Assembly (NCBI RefSeq): GCF_011927725.1
Contig: NZ_JAATJC010000001.1
Coordinates: forward strand, 1,619,001 to 1,683,000
Source of the DNA: Sphingomonas kaistensis
Lineage (GTDB): Bacteria > Pseudomonadota > Alphaproteobacteria > Sphingomonadales > Sphingomonadaceae
DNA: 64,000 nucleotides
Direction of reading: 5' to 3'
Part shown: positions 23,448-33,055 of the stretch, piece after piece
How the letters are laid out: every line of letters starts with the position of its first letter
Numbering within the stretch: the first letter of the stretch is position 1
The notes under the pieces: generated by a model
The model's input: only the letters and a program-made list of their open reading frames with translations
What the model was told of the DNA's origin: nothing
The model's database searches: none
Translations under genes and position numbers: made by a program

Positions 23448-25889
23448 TCAAGAGCGTGGCTTTGCGCGAAGGGTCGGAACGGCGGCGGCGGGGTCGTCGG
23501 GCCAGGGGTGGCGCGGATAACGGCCACGCATTTCCTTGGCGACGTCGCGCCAGCTGCCCACCCAGAAGGACGGAAGATCGCGGCTGGTCTGGATTGGCCG
23601 GCCCGCCGGCGACGTGATGGCGAGGGTCAGTGGAACCTGGTCGCCGGCCACCATGGGATGGGTGGAAAGGCCGAACAGGGCCTGGGCGCGGACCTCCACC
23701 GTCGGTCCGCCGGGGGCTGCATAGTCAATCGGGTGCGCAGACCCGGCCGGCGAGCGGAAGTGGCTTGGAACCAGTCTGTCGAGCCGTTGCTGGCCGTCCC
23801 ACCCAAGCAGGTTCTGGAGCGCCTGGGTCAGCGCTCCGCCGCCGATATCGGACAGGCGGCGGCGACCTTCGGCAAGCGGTGCGAACCATTCGTCGAGCCT
23901 GTCGGCAAGCGCCCGATCGGAGAGATCGGGCAGAGTGGGATCGACCGCGGCGGCAAAGGCGGCGCGGGCCCGCAAGGCGCGGGCTTCCTCGTTCCACGGC
24001 AGCAGGTCGAGGCCATGTTCGGCGACGCCCTCCACCAGAGCGGCGGCGATCGCCTGGGGATCGGGACTGGGATCGGGACCGGAGGCGAGACGGATCGCCC
24101 CGAGGCGGCGACTGCGGGTGGGGGTGACACTGGCGCTGACGGGATCGAAGGCCCCGTCGTGGCGGGTTTCGATCCGATCCCCAAACAGGGCCAGGACGTC
24201 GGCCTCGTCGATCGCCACGGCCGACAGGATGCGCGCGCCCGATGCGGCGCCGGCGACCTCGGCCACCGCCAGCCATTGCGCCGAAGCGAGCGAGGAAGCG
24301 GGGTCGAGCCGGAAGCCGCGGCCGCCGACCGACTGCCAATGCTCGCCCGAAGGATCGCGGCGACGCGACAGGCGGTCGGGGAAGGCGATTGCAACGGCCT
24401 CGGCAAGGCGGTCGGCGCGGCCGGGAGGAGCATCGGTCAGCCTCAGCCAGCGCTTGGCCAGGCCGCGACCTCCCTCGGCCCGCTTGCCGCGGTCGCCGCG
24501 CCAGCGACGGTGGCGGAGTTCGAGATCGGGATCGTTGCCGCCGAGGCCTCGTTCGGTGAGGAGGACGGCGGCATCGGCGGCGGCTTGGCCGAAACCGCGG
24601 TCGGCGCTTTCGATCAGCATGTGGGCAAGCCGCGGTTCGAGCGGCAGCCGGGCGATGGCGCGGCCGTGGTCGGTCAGTCGGCCATCGGCGGCGATGGCCC
24701 CAAGCGCTTCGAGCCGGTGCCTTGCTTCGGCGATCGCGGCGGCGGGCGGAAGATCGAGGAACGGCAGCCGCGATGGATCGGCCTCGCCCCAGCCGAGGCA
24801 GGTGAGGAGGAGGCTGGAGAGATCGGCTTCGAGGATCTCGGGCGGGTCGTGAGCAGGAAGCGCGTTGAAGGCGGCTTCTTCCCACAGGCGATAGGCGGTG
24901 CCGGGACGCTGGCGGGCGGCGCGGCCGGCGCGCTGGGTGACGGCGGCGCGGGAGGCGCGCTCGGTGACCAGCCGGGTGAGGCCGGCCCCGCGATCGTAGC
25001 GCGGGCGGCGGGCAAGGCCGCTGTCGACCACCGCCGCGACATGATCAAGCGTGACGCTGGTTTCGGCGATCGAGGTGGCGAGGACCAGCTTGCGGGTGCC
25101 GGGGGCGGGAGCGGCAAGGGCGGCGCGCTGGGCGGCGGGATCGACCTGCCCGTGGAGGCGATGAAGAACGACGTCGGCGGGCATTGCTCCGAAGGCGTCG
25201 GCGGTCCGCTCGATCTCTGCGACCCCGGGAAGGAAGGCGAGGACCGAGGTGTCGGTGTCGGCGAGGGCCCGGCGGCAGGCGGCGGCGACCTGCGGCTCGA
25301 TCCGAGCGGCGGCGTCGCGGCCGAGGTGGACAAGGGTGAGCGGGTGCGAGCGACCCTCGGAGCGGATCAGCGGCGGCTGGCCGAGCAGGGCTCCGAACCG
25401 TTCGCTATCGAGAGTGGCACTCATGGCGAGGATACGAAGATCGGGGCGGAGCGCTTCGGCGGCGTCGAGGGTGAGGGCCAGCGTCAGGTCGCTGTCGAGG
25501 CTGCGTTCGTGGACCTCGTCGAATAGGACCGCCGAGACGCCTGCCAGTTCGGGGTCGGCCTGAAGTCGCGAAAGATAGACGCCGTGGGTCATGGCGATCA
25601 GGCGCGTGGTCTTGGTGACGCGGCTGTCGAGGCGCGTCTGGTAGCCGACCGTCTCGCCCGGCTGCTGACCGAGTGAGCGGGCGATGAACTCGGCGGCGGC
25701 GCGAGCGGCGAGGCGGCGGGGGACGAGCAACAGGATCTGGCCGGTGCACCAGGATTGGTCGAGCAGGGCCGGCGGCACGACGGTGGTCTTGCCGGCGCCG
25801 GGCGGAGCGACAAGCAGTGCGCGCGGGCCGGCGCGGAGGGCGTCCAGGAGGTCCGGCAGGACGGAATGGATAGGGAGAGCGGTAGTCAC
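23448..25889 (-). CDS. hrpB: ATP-dependent helicase HrpB
   Basis: An 813-residue protein if started at GTG 25889; a longer frame reaches 25928. It has Walker A APPGAGKTT (~27-35), motif II DEVHERSLDSDL, SATLDSERF (motif III), a C-terminal helicase domain with TSIAETSVTLDHV and QRAGRAARQRPG (motif VI), and the HrpB-specific C-terminal region ending near PWPDDPAAAVP. It is a DExH-box RNA helicase of the DEAH/HrpA class; its physiological role is poorly defined. It is transcribed towards the NDUFS4-like gene. Confidence 0.92.
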   Translation of the reverse strand: MTTALPIHSVLPDLLDALRAGPRALLVAPPGAGKTTVVPPALLDQSWCTGQILLLVPRRLAARAAAEFIARSLGQQPGETVGYQTRLDSRVTKTTRLIAMTHGVYLSRLQADPELAGVSAVLFDEVHERSLDSDLTLALTLDAAEALRPDLRILAMSATLDSERFGALLGQPPLIRSEGRSHPLTLVHLGRDAAARIEPQVAAACRRALADTDTSVLAFLPGVAEIERTADAFGAMPADVVLHRLHGQVDPAAQRAALAAPAPGTRKLVLATSIAETSVTLDHVAAVVDSGLARRPRYDRGAGLTRLVTERASRAAVTQRAGRAARQRPGTAYRLWEEAAFNALPAHDPPEILEADLSSLLLTCLGWGEADPSRLPFLDLPPAAAIAEARHRLEALGAIAADGRLTDHGRAIARLPLEPRLAHMLIESADRGFGQAAADAAVLLTERGLGGNDPDLELRHRRWRGDRGKRAEGGRGLAKRWLRLTDAPPGRADRLAEAVAIAFPDRLSRRRDPSGEHWQSVGGRGFRLDPASSLASAQWLAVAEVAGAASGARILSAVAIDEADVLALFGDRIETRHDGAFDPVSASVTPTRSRRLGAIRLASGPDPSPDPQAIAAALVEGVAEHGLDLLPWNEEARALRARAAFAAAVDPTLPDLSDRALADRLDEWFAPLAEGRRRLSDIGGGALTQALQNLLGWDGQQRLDRLVPSHFRSPAGSAHPIDYAAPGGPTVEVRAQALFGLSTHPMVAGDQVPLTLAITSPAGRPIQTSRDLPSFWVGSWRDVAKEMRGRYPRHPWPDDPAAAVPTLRAKPRS

Positions 25890-26223
25890 TGGAAGTCCGG
25901 CACCGAGAAAATGCCAGCTCGTCCACATCGTCTAAATGGCGCACTTTCAGGCACTTGCGCGGTTGCGCTGAACGTCGAACGACAAAGCGAGGCGGCCATC
26001 GCTTCGGCCAAAACATGCGACATCCTACTTTGCAAGTTTCAGCGTCGAGGAGAGCGCAGCGGTGGTTCCCCCCGGGGGCGTGACTCTTCGCGCTCGATGC
26101 GGGATCGTCAGCACTGACGAGGCTGAGTCGCGACGACGCCTTGGTGCAAAGCTGTATGATCAGCGAGCCGGCATGAGCGGCTCAGAGACCTCTCGTCGTG
26201 TGCGTCATCCAAGGAGGCTACAC
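25890..26223. other. Intergenic region before a small secreted protein
   Basis: A ~330-bp divergent gap between hrpB and the 85-residue secreted protein gene, which must hold both promoters. I see no gene, clear operator or structured RNA in it. Confidence 0.4.
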
Positions 26224-26481
26224 ATGACCAGGTTCAGCAAGCACCTGATGATTGTCACCGTCCTGATCGCAACTCCCGCGCTGGCGGGCGAGGTTACCGG
26301 AACGGGCGAATCGACTCCGATCCGTAGCGGGGCGGCAAGCTCGATTTGTGCCTATTCGGGCTTGAACGATGACGGGCTCGGGCCAAGCACGCTGGTGCAA
26401 TCCTATGGTCAGATCAGGGCCGCGTTCGGCGGGCCGGCGCCGTTCAGGGGCTCTCCGGGCACGTCCTGTCGCGGTAACTGA
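26224..26481 (+). CDS. Small secreted protein of unknown function
   Basis: An 85-residue protein from ATG 26224 with AAGGAGG ~6 nt upstream. A signal peptide covers ~1-21 (LMIVTVLIATPALAG). The mature part has two cysteines (in SSICAYSG and near the C-terminus, GTSCRGN) that may form a disulfide, plus a GLND...STLVQSYG segment. Similar short periplasmic proteins occur in sphingomonads as I recall, but I cannot name a family. It is followed by a strong bidirectional terminator. Confidence 0.6.
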   Translation: MTRFSKHLMIVTVLIATPALAGEVTGTGESTPIRSGAASSICAYSGLNDDGLGPSTLVQSYGQIRAAFGGPAPFRGSPGTSCRGN

Positions 26482-26520
26482 CGCCCGGTTCTCCGGATCC
26501 GTGAGACTGGCCCAGGCCAG

Positions 26521-26558
26521 AACAGGCTGGTCGGCCCGCAGGGGGCCGCCAGCCTGTT
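26521..26558. terminator. Bidirectional intrinsic terminator
   Basis: AACAGGCTGG pairs with CCAGCCTGTT, with an inner CGGCCC/GGGCCG stem, giving ~16 bp of pairing with one mismatch and T-rich ends. It lies between the convergent secreted-protein and alcohol dehydrogenase genes. Confidence 0.8.
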
Positions 26559-26576
26559 TGTCGAGGACGATCCGGG

Positions 26577-27692
26577 TCAGTCTTCGTCCGCTTCTTCCTT
26601 GGCGAGGCTGGCCATGTCGATGACGTAGCGGAAACGGACGTCGCCCTTTTCGATCTTCTTCATCGCCTTGTTGATGTCCTGGATCTCGATAACCTCGATC
26701 TCCGGTGCAATGCCGTGCTCGGCGCAGAAGTCGATCACTTCCTGTGTCTCGGCGATCGATCCAATCAGCGAGCCGGCAACCGACCGGCGGTGGAAGGCGA
26801 CCTGGCTGTTGTCGACGCCCGCCATCGGCTCGAGCGCGCCGACGATCACCAGCGTCTTGTCGCGCTTGAGGAGGGCGATGAATGGATTGATGTCGTGCTT
26901 TTCGGGAACGGTCGAGAGGATGAAGTCGAAAGTGCCGGGCAGCGCGGCCAGTTCGTCGGCCTTTTTCTTGACCTCCTTCTCCATCGCCACATGGCTCGCG
27001 CCGAGTGCTTCGGCTTCATCCTTCTTGTCCTCGGTGCGGGTAAAGACGGTGACCTCTGCACCGAGCGCCTTCGCCAGCTTGACCGCCATATGGCCAAGTC
27101 CGCCGAGGCCGATCACGCCGACCTTGTCGCCCTTCTTCACGCCCCAATGCTTCATCGGCGAATAGGTCGTGACGCCGGCGCAAAGGATCGGCGCGGCCGC
27201 CTCGGGCTTGAGCGCATCGGGGATGCCGATGACGAAATCCTCACGGCAGACGATGTTGGAGGAATAGCCGCCGTAGGTGTTGTCGCGACCGTACATGTTC
27301 TCGCCGGTCGCAGCCATGGCGGCGGGGATGAACGGGCCGTTGTAGGTGGCGAGGAAGCCGTTGGGGCCTTCGCAGTAATTCTCGTCGCCTTCCTTGCACG
27401 GGGCGCAGGACTGGCAGCTGTCGACCATGCAGCCGACGCCGACGATATCGCCGACCTTGTACTTGCCGTTGGTCGCCGCCTTGGCGACGCGGCCGACGAC
27501 CTCGTGGCCGGGGACGCAGGGGTAGATCGTGTTCGCCCACTCGTTCTTCACCTGGTGGATGTCCGAGTGGCACACGCCGCAATACAGGACGTCGATCAGC
27601 AGTTCGTTGGGCTTGGGGTCGTCGCGCTCGAAGCGGAAAGGCTTCATGCGGCTGAAACTATGCTTGGCGGCGTAACCGATCGTCTCGACCAT
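26577..27692 (-). CDS. NAD(P)-dependent zinc alcohol dehydrogenase (YahK/CAD type)
   Basis: A 371-residue medium-chain dehydrogenase. The catalytic zinc site uses the Cys in LYCGVCHSDIHQ and the His in PGHEVVG. The structural zinc lobe is CQSCAPCKEGDENYC. The Rossmann motif is GLGGLGHMAVKLAKALG. The sequence fits the NADP-preferring YahK/cinnamyl-alcohol dehydrogenase branch, which reduces assorted aldehydes in the cytoplasm. It stands alone, between a terminator and the prenyl synthase gene. Confidence 0.9.
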   Translation of the reverse strand: MVETIGYAAKHSFSRMKPFRFERDDPKPNELLIDVLYCGVCHSDIHQVKNEWANTIYPCVPGHEVVGRVAKAATNGKYKVGDIVGVGCMVDSCQSCAPCKEGDENYCEGPNGFLATYNGPFIPAAMAATGENMYGRDNTYGGYSSNIVCREDFVIGIPDALKPEAAAPILCAGVTTYSPMKHWGVKKGDKVGVIGLGGLGHMAVKLAKALGAEVTVFTRTEDKKDEAEALGASHVAMEKEVKKKADELAALPGTFDFILSTVPEKHDINPFIALLKRDKTLVIVGALEPMAGVDNSQVAFHRRSVAGSLIGSIAETQEVIDFCAEHGIAPEIEVIEIQDINKAMKKIEKGDVRFRYVIDMASLAKEEADED

Positions 27693-27758
27693 GGGGGATG
27701 CTTCTCTCGTCCTTGGGGGGAGCAGAAGAAGCCCGCGGCGGCGGCTTAGGTTCCCGTC

Positions 27759-28766
27759 TTAATAGGCCCGGGCGACAGCAAACTCGACCGCCTGGGTGAG
27801 GGCGGCCTTGGCCTTGCCGGCCGGGAAAGGCGCGAGGTTGTCGAGCGCGCGGCGAGCGTAGGTGCGAGCGCGTTCCAGCGTGTCGGCGATCGCGCCGGTG
27901 GCATGAAACAGGCTGATCGCGTGGGCGAGGTCGTCGTCACCGGTCCGCTCACCCGCGACCGCCTGCTTCCAGAAGGCGCGGTCGTCAGCCGAGCCGCGGG
28001 CATAGGCGAGGATGATCGGCAGGGTCATCTTGCCCTCGCGGAAGTCATCGCCGAGATCCTTGCCGCTGGTCTTGGCTTCGGAGGTGTAGTCGATTGCGTC
28101 GTCGACCAGCTGGAAGGCGATGCCGAGGTTGCGGCCGAACGCGTTGAGCGCTTCCTCGGCCTCTTCGCCGGCTTCGGCGACGACCGGCGCGATGTGGCAG
28201 GCGGCGGCGAACAGGGCAGCGGTCTTGGCCTCGATGATCGAGAGATAGGTGTCTTCCGACGTGCCGATCTGGCGCTGGGCGGTGAGCTGCGCGACCTCGC
28301 CCTCGGCGATCACGGCCGAGGCGCGGCTGAGGATCTTCAAGACCTTGAGGCTGCCATCCTCGACCATCAGCTCGAACGCGCGGGAGAAGAGGAAATCGCC
28401 GACCAGCACACTGGCGGGATTGCCCCAGATGAGGTTCGCGGTGCGCTTGCCGCGGCGGGTTCCGCTGCCGTCGACGACGTCGTCGTGGAGGAGGGTGGCG
28501 GTATGGATGAATTCCACCGCGGCGGCGAGCATGTGGTGGCGGCTGCCGGGATATTGGCACAGCGCGGCGCTGGCACAGGTCAGCATCGGCCGCATCCGCT
28601 TGCCGCCGCCGGCGATGAGGTGGCCGGCAAGCTCCGGAATGAGCGGTACTTCGCTCTGCATTCGAGCAAGAATGACCCGGTTCACCGCATTCATATCGGG
28701 CGCGGTGAGCGCTACGAGAGGATCGAGGCTGGGCGCCGGGTTGAGCGGGTGGACGGAAGCGGTCAT
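27759..28766 (-). CDS. Polyprenyl (octaprenyl-type) diphosphate synthase
   Basis: A 335-residue enzyme started at ATG 28766; a longer frame extends to 28823. It has GGGKRMRPML, the first Asp-rich motif LLHDDVVDGSGTRRGK, and the second FQLVDDAIDY. These define long-chain trans-prenyl diphosphate synthases, which make the side chain of ubiquinone from isopentenyl diphosphate. The product length cannot be read from the sequence; ispB is the usual name in proteobacteria. It is divergent from the hybrid kinase gene. Confidence 0.9.
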   Translation of the reverse strand: MTASVHPLNPAPSLDPLVALTAPDMNAVNRVILARMQSEVPLIPELAGHLIAGGGKRMRPMLTCASAALCQYPGSRHHMLAAAVEFIHTATLLHDDVVDGSGTRRGKRTANLIWGNPASVLVGDFLFSRAFELMVEDGSLKVLKILSRASAVIAEGEVAQLTAQRQIGTSEDTYLSIIEAKTAALFAAACHIAPVVAEAGEEAEEALNAFGRNLGIAFQLVDDAIDYTSEAKTSGKDLGDDFREGKMTLPIILAYARGSADDRAFWKQAVAGERTGDDDLAHAISLFHATGAIADTLERARTYARRALDNLAPFPAGKAKAALTQAVEFAVARAY

Positions 28767-28841
28767 CTCGCTCGGGTCGGTAGAAGCGGGCGCGGGGAAG
28801 GGCAAGCTTGACCGGCCCGGCAAGAGGCGGAACCATTTGCT

Positions 28842-30884
28842 GTGAGGCGACTTGGTGTCCGTGGGGATAACGGGGGCGAAACAATCCTGAAGAGTAGCCG
28901 ATCGACATGGCTGATCGTGGCATCGGCGCTGGTGCCACTGGTGCTATTCGCCATCTTCCAGGTTGGGTTCGCCGCGCGCGAGCAGCGCCGGACCGTGGAG
29001 GCGAGCGCGCTGAGCGTTGCCGACAAGCTGATTCTGGCCGCGGACGTCGAGACGGTACGCTATGGCGCGCTACTGGACGCGCTTGCGACCTCACGCGCCT
29101 TGCGGGAGCGCAACTGGGATCGGTTGGCGCAGCGTTTTGGTGAGTTCCAGGCGCTCAATCCCGACCTTCGCGGAATCGCGGTCGAGGACTCGGCGGGGGC
29201 GGGCGTTGCGAGCATCGGCCTGCCAATCGTGCGGTCGCTGTCGGTCGCGGACGGGACGCCGAACAGCAGGCCGCTGTTCACCGGCTATGTGCGGACCGGC
29301 AATTGCCTGTGCCTGATGTTCAAGCGGGCCGCCGTGTCCGACGATGGCCAGCGGCTGACCGTCACCCTGCTCACCGACAGCCGCCAGTTCGAACGCCTGA
29401 TGCCGGCCGTCAGCGACTATCCGGTGAGCGCGCTGGCCGGTCCAAAGGCCCGCTTCATCGCCCGTTCGGTAGAGAGTGAGAAACGGTTCGGAGCCCTGTC
29501 CTCCTCCTTCCTGCAGGAAGCGGTGGCAAACGGCGCGGGAGAGGGCATCTACCGCGGCGTGACCCTTGAAGGGTTTGAGAATTACACTGCCTTTTCGCGC
29601 TCCGAGCGGACGGGCTGGACCGCGCATGTGGCGCTCGGGTCGGATTATATCGACAATCCGGCGCGACGGTTCCTGGCGTCCCTGGTGGCGGCAGCTTTGC
29701 TGTCGCTGCTGCTGGCGGGATTGCTCATTGCCTTCGCGCTGCGCCAAATGGTCGAGGCGCGGCGGGTCGCCGAGCGGATGCAGCAGGCGCAGAAGATGGA
29801 GGCGCTGGGGCAGCTGACCGGCGGCCTGGCGCATGATTTCAACAACCTGCTGACCCCGGTGATCGGCGTCCTCGACCAGTTGACCCGCCGCGACAGCCTG
29901 GACGAGCGCGGCAAGAAGCTGGCGACGGGTGCGCTGACGGCGGCGCAGCGGGCGGCCAAGCTGACCCAGCAGTTGCTGGCTTTCTCCCGCCGCCAGCGGC
30001 TGACCGTGGGGCCGGTCGCAGTCGACATCTTGCTTGCCAACATATCGGGGCTGGTCGAGCGCACGATGAGCGGCAAGCATCGCTTCACGATCGAAGCCGA
30101 TCCCGATGCCGGGTGCGTTCGAAGCGACCTGACGCAACTCGAACTGGCGCTACTCAACCTTGCGATCAATGCGCGCGATGCGGCACCCGACGGCTGTCCG
30201 ATCATCCTGAGGGTCACGAGGGAAGCGGCCGCCGAGCCCGGCGGACAGGAATTCGTGCGCTTCGCGATGATCGACCGGGGCAGCGGCATGGACGAGGAAA
30301 CCCGGCTGCGCGCGCTGGAGCCGTTCTTCACCACCAAGCCCACCGGGCGCGGCACCGGACTCGGCCTGGCGCAGGTATTTGGCGTGGTCGAGCAATCGGG
30401 CGGAACGGTCGACATCGAATCGGTGGTCGGCGAAGGCACGGTGGTGACGCTTCGGCTGCCGGCTTGCGCGCCGGGCGATGAAATGGCGGTACGTGCGGCG
30501 ACCGAGGCGGCGGGGGACAGGCCGCCAAGCCCCCTGCGCCTGCTGGTCGTCGACGACGAGCCGGACGTCCGCGCGACGCTTGCCCAGATGCTGAGCGAAG
30601 CCGGGCATTCGGTGGATTCGGTGTCCAATGCCAAGAGCGCGCTGGCGGCCCTGCGCCACGAGAAGTTCGACCTCGTGGTGTCGGACTATCTGATGCCGGA
30701 GATGAACGGCGCGGAGCTGATCGCGCAGGCGCGCCAGCTGTGGCCGGAACAGCCCTTCCTCGTGGTGAGCGGCTATTCGGACAGCGACGAACTGGCGCGA
30801 AGCTGCCCGAATGCGATCCGGCTCGAGAAGCCGTTCACCGGTGCGCAGCTGATGGTCGGGGTAGAGCGGGCGCTGGACGCCTGA
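28842..30884 (+). CDS. Membrane hybrid histidine kinase with C-terminal receiver
   Basis: A 680-residue protein; GTG 28842 is the likely start. Transmembrane helix 1 is ~22-44; a ~230-residue periplasmic sensor follows (Cache-like by size and pattern); helix 2 is ~277-302. The HisKA domain has GQLTGGLAHDFNNLLTP with the phospho-His, in the form typical of hybrid kinases. The ATPase part has NLAINARDA, IDRGSGM and GRGTGLGL. The receiver is ~563-678, with acceptor Asp in LVVSDYLMPEMNG and Lys in EKPF. It autophosphorylates on an external signal; its output partner is not adjacent. Confidence 0.9.
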   Translation: MRRLGVRGDNGGETILKSSRSTWLIVASALVPLVLFAIFQVGFAAREQRRTVEASALSVADKLILAADVETVRYGALLDALATSRALRERNWDRLAQRFGEFQALNPDLRGIAVEDSAGAGVASIGLPIVRSLSVADGTPNSRPLFTGYVRTGNCLCLMFKRAAVSDDGQRLTVTLLTDSRQFERLMPAVSDYPVSALAGPKARFIARSVESEKRFGALSSSFLQEAVANGAGEGIYRGVTLEGFENYTAFSRSERTGWTAHVALGSDYIDNPARRFLASLVAAALLSLLLAGLLIAFALRQMVEARRVAERMQQAQKMEALGQLTGGLAHDFNNLLTPVIGVLDQLTRRDSLDERGKKLATGALTAAQRAAKLTQQLLAFSRRQRLTVGPVAVDILLANISGLVERTMSGKHRFTIEADPDAGCVRSDLTQLELALLNLAINARDAAPDGCPIILRVTREAAAEPGGQEFVRFAMIDRGSGMDEETRLRALEPFFTTKPTGRGTGLGLAQVFGVVEQSGGTVDIESVVGEGTVVTLRLPACAPGDEMAVRAATEAAGDRPPSPLRLLVVDDEPDVRATLAQMLSEAGHSVDSVSNAKSALAALRHEKFDLVVSDYLMPEMNGAELIAQARQLWPEQPFLVVSGYSDSDELARSCPNAIRLEKPFTGAQLMVGVERALDA

Positions 30885-32303
30885 TCAACCGAGCGGCAGG
30901 CTGAGCCGCGCCAGAAGGCCGCCAAGGTCCTCACTCTCCTCCAGCGCGATACGTCCGCCATAGATTTCCGCCACGTCGCGGACGATGGCGAGGCCGAGGC
31001 CGGTCCCGGGCTTGCCGGTGGTGTCGAGGCGCTTGCCGCGGGTGAACAATTCGGTGCGCTGTTCCTCGGGGATGCCTGGGCCGTCATCCTCGATCAGGAT
31101 GTCGACGAACGGAGCGGACTTCTCCACCGTCACGAACACCCGTCCGGACCCGTATTTTGCGGCATTCTCGACCAGGTTGCCGAGCATTTCGTCGAGATCC
31201 TGGCGCTCGACCCGAACCTGGCAGCCCTTGTCGCCGGCGATGTCCACGGTCGCGCCTTCGTGTATCCGGGTCACCGCGCGCTGCACCGCCTGCAAGCTTT
31301 CCCACACCGGCGCGCGGGCCTGGGCAGACGCGCGGCGGCCGATCGCACGGGCGCGGGCGAGATGGTGGTCGACCTGCCGGCGCATGGTGGTCGCCTCGCG
31401 GCAGACGGTGTCGTGAAGCTCGGGATCGCGGGCGGTGGCGGCATTGGTGATGACGGTCAGCGGGGTCTTGAGCGCATGGGCGAGGTTGCCGGCATGGCGG
31501 CGGGCCTCCTCCGCCTGCTCCTCGTTGTGGGCGAGGAGCTGGTTGATCTCCTGCGTCAGCGGTTGGATCTCGTCGGGGAAATCGTCGGAAATACGGGTCT
31601 TGGCGCCCGAGCGGATGGCGACCACCTCGTGCCGCACCCGGCGCAGCGGCCACAGGCCGTAGAAGGTCTGCAGCGCCGCCAGCATGACGAGGCCAAGGCC
31701 GAGCACCGCAAAGCTCCAGGTCAGCGTGGTGCGAAGCTCCTTCAGCTGCGAATCGAGGTTCTCGCGGCTTTGCGCCACCTGGAAGCGCCACTTGATCTCG
31801 CTTCCCGGGATGATGACGTCGCGCTCGACGATGCGCAGCGGCTCGCCCGAAAACTGGTAACTGTCATATTTGAACAGCTCCAGCCGCGAGACCTTGGGAT
31901 CGACGGCCAGGCGACGGTCCCACAGCGAGCGCGACGGAAAGTCGGCGACGTCCGGGGTTCGACCCGTTGCGTCGGGCAGGGGCGTGATCTGGAAGTAGCT
32001 GCCGGAATAGCTCTCGATGAATCGCTGGTCGGCGGGCGGGCGACTGAACTTGAGTTCACCCGTGGTGCCCAGTTCGGATGTCCCGATCATCGAGCGAAGC
32101 ACCAGCTCCAGGCTTTCGTCGAAGTTGCGGACCAGGCTTTCGGTCAGCAGGCGGTTAAGCGCGAAGCCGCCGACCGCGAGCAGGATCGAGATCCAGATCG
32201 CGGCAATAACGATCATCCGCCGCGTCAGCGAGCCGGTGCCGCGCTTGCGCCGGCCAGCAGCCCCGGCGGCGGGCACGCCCTTCGCCGGGACCACATGCTC
32301 CAT
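30885..32303 (-). CDS. Membrane sensor histidine kinase (PhoQ-like two-component system)
   Basis: A 472-residue kinase. Transmembrane helix 1 is ~30-52, a periplasmic sensor of ~145 residues follows, and helix 2 is ~198-220. HAMP-like linker, then HisKA with AGNLAHALKTPLTVI (phospho-His) and a catalytic domain with ENAAKYG, EDDGPGIPEEQ and GTGLGLAIV. The AHALKTPL form is typical of the PhoQ-type group. Its ATG overlaps the regulator's TGA, so the two are coupled, and both lie downstream of a PepSY gene. The signal is unknown; divalent cations or cationic peptides are suggested only by analogy. Confidence 0.92.
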   Translation of the reverse strand: MEHVVPAKGVPAAGAAGRRKRGTGSLTRRMIVIAAIWISILLAVGGFALNRLLTESLVRNFDESLELVLRSMIGTSELGTTGELKFSRPPADQRFIESYSGSYFQITPLPDATGRTPDVADFPSRSLWDRRLAVDPKVSRLELFKYDSYQFSGEPLRIVERDVIIPGSEIKWRFQVAQSRENLDSQLKELRTTLTWSFAVLGLGLVMLAALQTFYGLWPLRRVRHEVVAIRSGAKTRISDDFPDEIQPLTQEINQLLAHNEEQAEEARRHAGNLAHALKTPLTVITNAATARDPELHDTVCREATTMRRQVDHHLARARAIGRRASAQARAPVWESLQAVQRAVTRIHEGATVDIAGDKGCQVRVERQDLDEMLGNLVENAAKYGSGRVFVTVEKSAPFVDILIEDDGPGIPEEQRTELFTRGKRLDTTGKPGTGLGLAIVRDVAEIYGGRIALEESEDLGGLLARLSLPLG

Positions 32304-32965
32304 CAGGCAGGCTCCTCGAGGCTGTAGCCGAGGCCGCGGATGGTGGTGATGACGTCGGGTCCGAGCTTCTTGCGGATGCGCGTCACGAACACTTCGATGG
32401 TGTTGGAATCGCGGTCGAAGTCCTGGTCGTAGATATGCTCGATCAACTCGGTCCGGCTGACCACCTTGCCCTTGTGGTGCATAAGGTAGCTGAGCAGCTT
32501 GTATTCCTGCGCGGTCAGCTTGACCGGTTCGCCGTCCTTGGTGACCTTGCCCGAGCGGGTGTCGAGACGAATGTCACCGGCGTTGAGTTCGGAAGAGGCA
32601 TTGCCCGAGGCGCGGCGGATCAGCGCGCGCAGGCGGGCGATCAGCTCCTCGGTCTGGAATGGCTTGGCGAGATAATCGTCGGCCCCGGCGTCGAGCCCGG
32701 CGACCTTGTCCGACCAGCTGTCGCGCGCGGTCAGCACCAGCACCGGCATCCGGCGGCCTTCCTTGCGCCAGCGGTCGAGCACGGTCAGGCCGTCGACCTC
32801 GGGCAGGCCGAGGTCGAGCACGACCGCATCATAGCTTTCGGTCTGGCCGAGATAATGGCCATCCTCGCCGTCGGTGGCGAGATCGACCGCATAGCCGGCC
32901 CCTTCCAGCGTCGAGCGGAGCTGGCGGCCGAGCGAGGGTTCGTCTTCGACGATCAGGACGCGCAT
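32303..32965 (-). CDS. OmpR/PhoP-family response regulator
   Basis: A 220-residue protein. The receiver domain has E8-D9, acceptor D51 in AVVLDLGLPEVDG and Lys in LAKPF. The winged helix spans ~125-218 (LTAQEYKLLSYLMHH, SNTIEVFVTRIRKKLG, IRGLGYSLEE). It is the cognate partner of the downstream kinase by overlap and arrangement, and controls transcription. A 90-bp gap separates it from the upstream PepSY gene. Confidence 0.93.
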   Translation of the reverse strand: MRVLIVEDEPSLGRQLRSTLEGAGYAVDLATDGEDGHYLGQTESYDAVVLDLGLPEVDGLTVLDRWRKEGRRMPVLVLTARDSWSDKVAGLDAGADDYLAKPFQTEELIARLRALIRRASGNASSELNAGDIRLDTRSGKVTKDGEPVKLTAQEYKLLSYLMHHKGKVVSRTELIEHIYDQDFDRDSNTIEVFVTRIRKKLGPDVITTIRGLGYSLEEPA

Positions 32966-33055
32966 GAATGAATTCTCCCTTTGGGGAACCTTAACACGCG
33001 CGAAGATGAACGGTTGCTTTGGCGAAATGAAGAGGGGGCGGCAGAAAAGCCGCGA

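Noticed and set aside
23508..25526. 672-codon plus-strand frame opposite hrpB
   Set aside because: Antisense shadow; all helicase motifs are on the minus strand.
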